A program made the translations under genes and the position numbers. DNA of 64,000 bases. Source: Aquibaculum sediminis (GTDB lineage: Bacteria > Pseudomonadota > Alphaproteobacteria > Kiloniellales > DSM-21159). Below, one piece after another: positions 60,811 to 64,000 of the stretch. Within the stretch, counting starts at the first letter, position 1. Each line of letters begins with the position of its first letter. Where the stretch lies: contig NZ_JBFCVK010000008.1 in the NCBI RefSeq assembly GCF_040712085.1, positions 1-64,000 on the forward strand. The letters run 5' to 3'. The notes under the pieces are model-generated. The model was not told the DNA's origin. It did no database searches and was given only the letters and a program-made list of their open reading frames with translations.

Positions 60811-63507
60811 TTAGTTCCGGGATGCTTCCGCCAGGAGCGCGCGCAGGCGGTAGAGCAGGTCCAGCGCCTCCCTGGGACTCAGCTCGTCCGGATTGACCGC
60901 TGCCAAGGCTTCTTCCACAGGGCCCGGTCCCGTCTCTTTGGATGTCTGGGCAACGTGGCGTGCCGCGGCGCTGAACAGCGGCAGGTCATCGGCCAGGCGT
61001 GACAGGGCCCCGGCCTGCTCCCCCTGCTCCAGCTTCTCCAGCACGGCCTCGGCACGGGCCACGGCGGCTGCGGGCAGTCCGGCCAGCTTGGCCACATGGA
61101 TGCCGTAGGAACGATCGGCGGCACCCGGGCCGACTTCGTGCAGAAAGACCACCTCACCCTGCCACTCCTTCACGCGCATGGCGTGGCAGGTCAGAGCCGG
61201 CAGGGTCGCCGAGAGGCGCGTGAGTTCGTGGTAGTGCGTGGCGAAAAGCGCACGGCTGCGATTGACCTCGTGCAGATGCTCGACGCAGGCCCAGGCAATC
61301 GAAAGGCCATCGAAGGTGGCGGTTCCCCGGCCGATCTCATCGAGTATCACCAGCGCACGCGGCCCTGCCTGATTCAGGATCGCCGCAGTTTCCACCATCT
61401 CCACCATGAAGGTCGAGCGACCGCGCGCCAGATCGTCCGCCGCGCCCACTCGGCTGAACAGCCGGTCCACCGTGCCGATGACGGCCTGGCGCGCCGGGAC
61501 AAAGGAGCCGATCTGCGCCAAGAGCGCGATCAGGGCATTCTGCCGCAGAAAGGTCGACTTGCCCGCCATGTTGGGGCCGGTCACCAGCCAGAGGCGCTGT
61601 TCGTCCGAGAGGTCGCAGTCGTTGGCGACGAAAGGTCCACTCTGCTCGGCGCGCAGCGCGGCTTCGACCACCGGGTGCCGCCCGCCCTCGATCATGAAAC
61701 GGTCGGAATCCTCCACCTGCGGCCGGCACCAGTCCTCGCTCCGGGCAAGAGTGGCAAGGCTGGCGGTGACATCGATCTCCGCCAGCGCCCGCGCCGCACC
61801 CGCCACCTGGTCCCCCTCCTGCAGCACCCGGGCGCAAAGCGCGTCGAAGATCTCCATCTCCAGGGCCAAAGCCTTGTCGGCGGCCGAGAGGATCTTCTGT
61901 TCGAGCTCGGACAGCTCCACCGTGCTGAAGCGCGCGGCGCTGGCCAGCGTTTGGCGGTGGACGAAGAGCGAGTCGGGCCCGGTCGGCACCTTGCCCGCGT
62001 TGCTGGCCGAGACCTCGATGAAATAACCCAGCACATTGTTGTGCTTCACCTTGAGCGAGGCGACGCCAGTCGCCTCCACGTACTTCGCCTGCAGGCCGGC
62101 TATGAGGCGGCGGCTTTCATCGCGCAGTCCCTTCAATTCGTCGAGCTCGGGGGAGTAGCCGGCCGCGACGAAGCCGCCATCGCGCAGCAGCGCCGGCGGA
62201 TCGGCCACCAAGGCTCTCTCCAATTCGCCGCGCAAGGACTCCAGCCCCCCCAAGCGCTCGGCGCAGCCACGCAGCTCAGGCGGGCAGGCCTGCACGGCCG
62301 GATCGGTGAGAAGGCGCTGCAGCTCTGCCGCCACCGACAAGCCGGCGCGAACTGCAGCCAGGTCGCGCGCGCTGCCGCGGCCCAGAGAAAGGCGTGAAAG
62401 CGCGCGCTCCATGTCCGGGCAGGCCTTCAGCGTGGCACGCAGGTCCTGGCGCAATCCCTCCTCCGCCAGCAGGAAGGCCACGGCATCCAAGCGCGCATTG
62501 AGCGCCAGAGGATCGGTCAGGGGCGCCGAAAGCCGGCTCGCCAGCAGGCGTGCGCCGGCGCCGGTGACCGTCCGGTCGATGGTGGCGATCAGACTGCCGC
62601 GCCGGCCGCCATCCATGGCGCGCGTGAGTTCGAGATTCCGCCGGGTCGCCGCGTCGATCTCCATCACTGCGCGACCACCCTCCCCCGGGTGCCGCGGCGG
62701 CGCGAGCCTCGGCAGGCGTCCCTTCTGGGTCAGTTCAAGATAGTCAACCAAGGCGCCCGCCGCCGACAGCTCGGCCCGGTCGAAGTCGCCGAAGCCTGAC
62801 AGCGTGCCGACCTCATAGAGCCCCTCCAGGCGGGTGCGGGCGTTCTCGCTGTCAAAGCGGGTGCCGGGCATGGGCGCCAGACGCGCCTTCCAGTCGGTGA
62901 GCGCCTCAGCAATCTCAGGGCGCGCCAGCAGACGATCGGGCAGGAGCAGTTCACTGGGCTCCACCCGGCCGAGCGCCGCCGACAGGCGATCCGCCTGCAG
63001 CGATTCCACCTGGAAGTCGCCGGTCGAGACATCCAGCCATGCCAGTCCCAGGCCCCCGGCGGCATCGGCCAGGGCAGCCAGATAGTTGTTGGTGCGCGAA
63101 TCGAGCAGCTGGTCCTCGGTCAGGGTTCCCGGCGTGACGATGCGGATGACCTCGCGCTTGACCACCGACTTGGAGCCGCGGCGCTTGGCCTCGGCGGGAT
63201 CCTCCATCTGCTCGCAAACGGCAACGCGAAAGCCCTTGCGGATAAGGCGGGAGAGGTAGGCCTCATGCGCGTGCACCGGCACGCCGCACATGGGAATCTC
63301 CTCCCCATCATGCTGGCCGCGTTTCGTCAGGGTGATATCGAGCGCCGCCGCCGCCTCCACCGCGTCCTGGAAGAAGAGCTCATAGAAATCACCCATGCGA
63401 TAGAACAGCAGGCAATCGGCGTGCGCCTCCTTGATCGCCAAGTACTGCTCCATCATGGGGGTCACCGCCTTGCCGGCGGGGCTTTCGCTGGGCTGCGCGT
63501 CGGGCAC
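60811..63507 (-). CDS. mutS: DNA mismatch repair protein MutS
   Basis: An 898-residue MutS. The mismatch-reading Phe and Glu are in YRMGDFYELFF; the connector, lever and clamp regions follow; the ATPase has Walker A TGPNMAGKSTF, STFMVEMVETAAILNQ and Walker B ALVILDEIGRGTATFDGLSI. The end LLYRLRALLAEASRN is the dimerisation tail. The start is uncertain: I use the GTG at 63507 (VPDAQPSESPAGKA before TPMMEQYLAIK); the ATG at 63456 would remove 17 residues. It is divergent from the gene at 63615. Confidence 0.95.
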   Translation of the reverse strand: MPDAQPSESPAGKAVTPMMEQYLAIKEAHADCLLFYRMGDFYELFFQDAVEAAAALDITLTKRGQHDGEEIPMCGVPVHAHEAYLSRLIRKGFRVAVCEQMEDPAEAKRRGSKSVVKREVIRIVTPGTLTEDQLLDSRTNNYLAALADAAGGLGLAWLDVSTGDFQVESLQADRLSAALGRVEPSELLLPDRLLARPEIAEALTDWKARLAPMPGTRFDSENARTRLEGLYEVGTLSGFGDFDRAELSAAGALVDYLELTQKGRLPRLAPPRHPGEGGRAVMEIDAATRRNLELTRAMDGGRRGSLIATIDRTVTGAGARLLASRLSAPLTDPLALNARLDAVAFLLAEEGLRQDLRATLKACPDMERALSRLSLGRGSARDLAAVRAGLSVAAELQRLLTDPAVQACPPELRGCAERLGGLESLRGELERALVADPPALLRDGGFVAAGYSPELDELKGLRDESRRLIAGLQAKYVEATGVASLKVKHNNVLGYFIEVSASNAGKVPTGPDSLFVHRQTLASAARFSTVELSELEQKILSAADKALALEMEIFDALCARVLQEGDQVAGAARALAEIDVTASLATLARSEDWCRPQVEDSDRFMIEGGRHPVVEAALRAEQSGPFVANDCDLSDEQRLWLVTGPNMAGKSTFLRQNALIALLAQIGSFVPARQAVIGTVDRLFSRVGAADDLARGRSTFMVEMVETAAILNQAGPRALVILDEIGRGTATFDGLSIAWACVEHLHEVNRSRALFATHYHELTRLSATLPALTCHAMRVKEWQGEVVFLHEVGPGAADRSYGIHVAKLAGLPAAAVARAEAVLEKLEQGEQAGALSRLADDLPLFSAAARHVAQTSKETGPGPVEEALAAVNPDELSPREALDLLYRLRALLAEASRN

Positions 63508-63614
63508 GGACTCGAGACTCGTTCGCTCTGGTGAATGAAGGCGCGGGACCCTAGCATAAGCACCCGGTCCTGGCAGCGCCGCGCCTGCGTACTGGCATCG
63601 AAGGAGAAGCCTGA

Positions 63615-64000
63615 GTGACAGAAACCCAATCGTCCTACACACCGCTGCCGGAGATCGTCGGCCAGTTCGCCTCTCGCGAGGAGTTCGAGGCCGCTATCGC
63701 GGCGCTGCTCGCCAACGGCTTTGAGCACGCCGACCTCTCCGTCCTGGACAGCCACGAAGCCCTGGGAGCGACGCAAGACGAGCCCTGGCACGAACGCCTG
63801 GCCGGAATGGTGGGCGAAGTGAAGTACATCGGCCCACTCACCACCGCCGGCTTTCTTGCGGTGGCGACGGGCCCGGTGGGTGCGGCCATCTCTGTGGCCG
63901 TGGGTGCCGGCGTCGCGGCCATGGCGCTGCGCGAAGCCCTCGACCAGGTGGAAGCAACCCCGCACAGCGAAACCTTCGCCCGCGCGCTGGAGCAAGGTGC
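63615..64000 (+). CDS. Hypothetical protein, possible YflT-like stress-protein domain (partial)
   Basis: A GTG start with AAGGAGAAG upstream opens a frame that runs off the window end after 128 codons. The N-terminal part LPEIVGQFASREEFEAAIAA then LLANGFEHADLSVLDSHEAL resembles the general-stress-protein 17M/YflT module (beta-alpha-beta with GF...DLSVL). Next comes a long Gly/Ala-rich hydrophobic stretch (TTAGFLAVATGPVGAAISVA, VGAGVAAMAL) that may span the membrane twice. Such proteins pair a YflT-like head with a glycine-rich membrane hairpin. Function unknown. Confidence 0.6.
   Translation, partial: MTETQSSYTPLPEIVGQFASREEFEAAIAALLANGFEHADLSVLDSHEALGATQDEPWHERLAGMVGEVKYIGPLTTAGFLAVATGPVGAAISVAVGAGVAAMALREALDQVEATPHSETFARALEQG

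Overview
The window reads as chromosomal DNA of a GC-rich alphaproteobacterium, most likely of the Rhodospirillales/Kiloniellales type. The evidence is a CckA-type hybrid kinase next to recA, a GTTC-N7-GTTC LexA box upstream of recA, a DUF1192 gene divergent from a PIG3-type quinone oxidoreductase followed by a TrcR/DUF1013 gene, and GlnD, AlaS, SerS, GuaA and MutS of ordinary bacterial form. Species cannot be fixed from the sequence.

Layout. 1-6.8 kb: the 3' end of an IS110-type transposase, then a visibly less GC-rich minus-strand catabolic operon (RpiR-type regulator, polyamine-type ABC importer, FAD amine oxidase). 7.0-11.3 kb: a broken Sel1-repeat gene, then a four-gene operon for a heme-dependent oxidative N-demethylase / dimethylamine monooxygenase-like complex. 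11.4-16.4 kb: gene remnants, then small metabolic and stress genes (extradiol dioxygenase, GFA, TspO, two VOC proteins), a VapBC-type toxin-antitoxin pair and a YczE-like membrane protein. 16.7-21.05 kb: a lower-GC accessory insert carrying a 1273-residue SIR2-domain protein (probable phage defence), lying against the 3' end of guaA. 21-36 kb: core genes (guaA, DUF1192, quinone oxidoreductase, trcR, metY, serS, carbonic anhydrase, HDAC-like, alaS, recA). 36.5-44.7 kb: cckA-like kinase, methyl-THF:corrinoid methyltransferase with its ASKHA/ferredoxin activator, M17 peptidase, GST and a TauD-type dioxygenase. 44.8-50.2 kb: tRNA-Thr, repeat arrays, a porin, cobT-like and cbiB-like cobalamin genes, and a SYLF-domain protein. 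50.3-64 kb: SCO protein, VOC protein, glnD, a YbaY-type lipoprotein, two tandem S8 autotransporter proteases, mutS and the start of a further gene.

How genes work together. The ABC importer plus FAD oxidase and the N-demethylase operon both point to use of (methylated) amines. The N-demethylase gamma-like subunit and the corrinoid methyltransferase both feed one-carbon units to tetrahydrofolate. CobT- and CbiB-like proteins would supply the corrinoid, although the corrinoid protein and substrate methyltransferase themselves are not in the window.

Most notable: (1) a 2.9-kb tandem duplication gave two S8 autotransporters with almost identical beta-domains but diverged catalytic domains, and gave the downstream copy the start of the neighbouring lipoprotein gene as its signal peptide; (2) the SIR2 protein at guaA; (3) two families of palindromic repeats, one forming a symmetric array of half-arms around a core hairpin, the other (core GGATCGC) placed against several genes and supplying stop codons; (4) a CckA-like kinase with no membrane segment.
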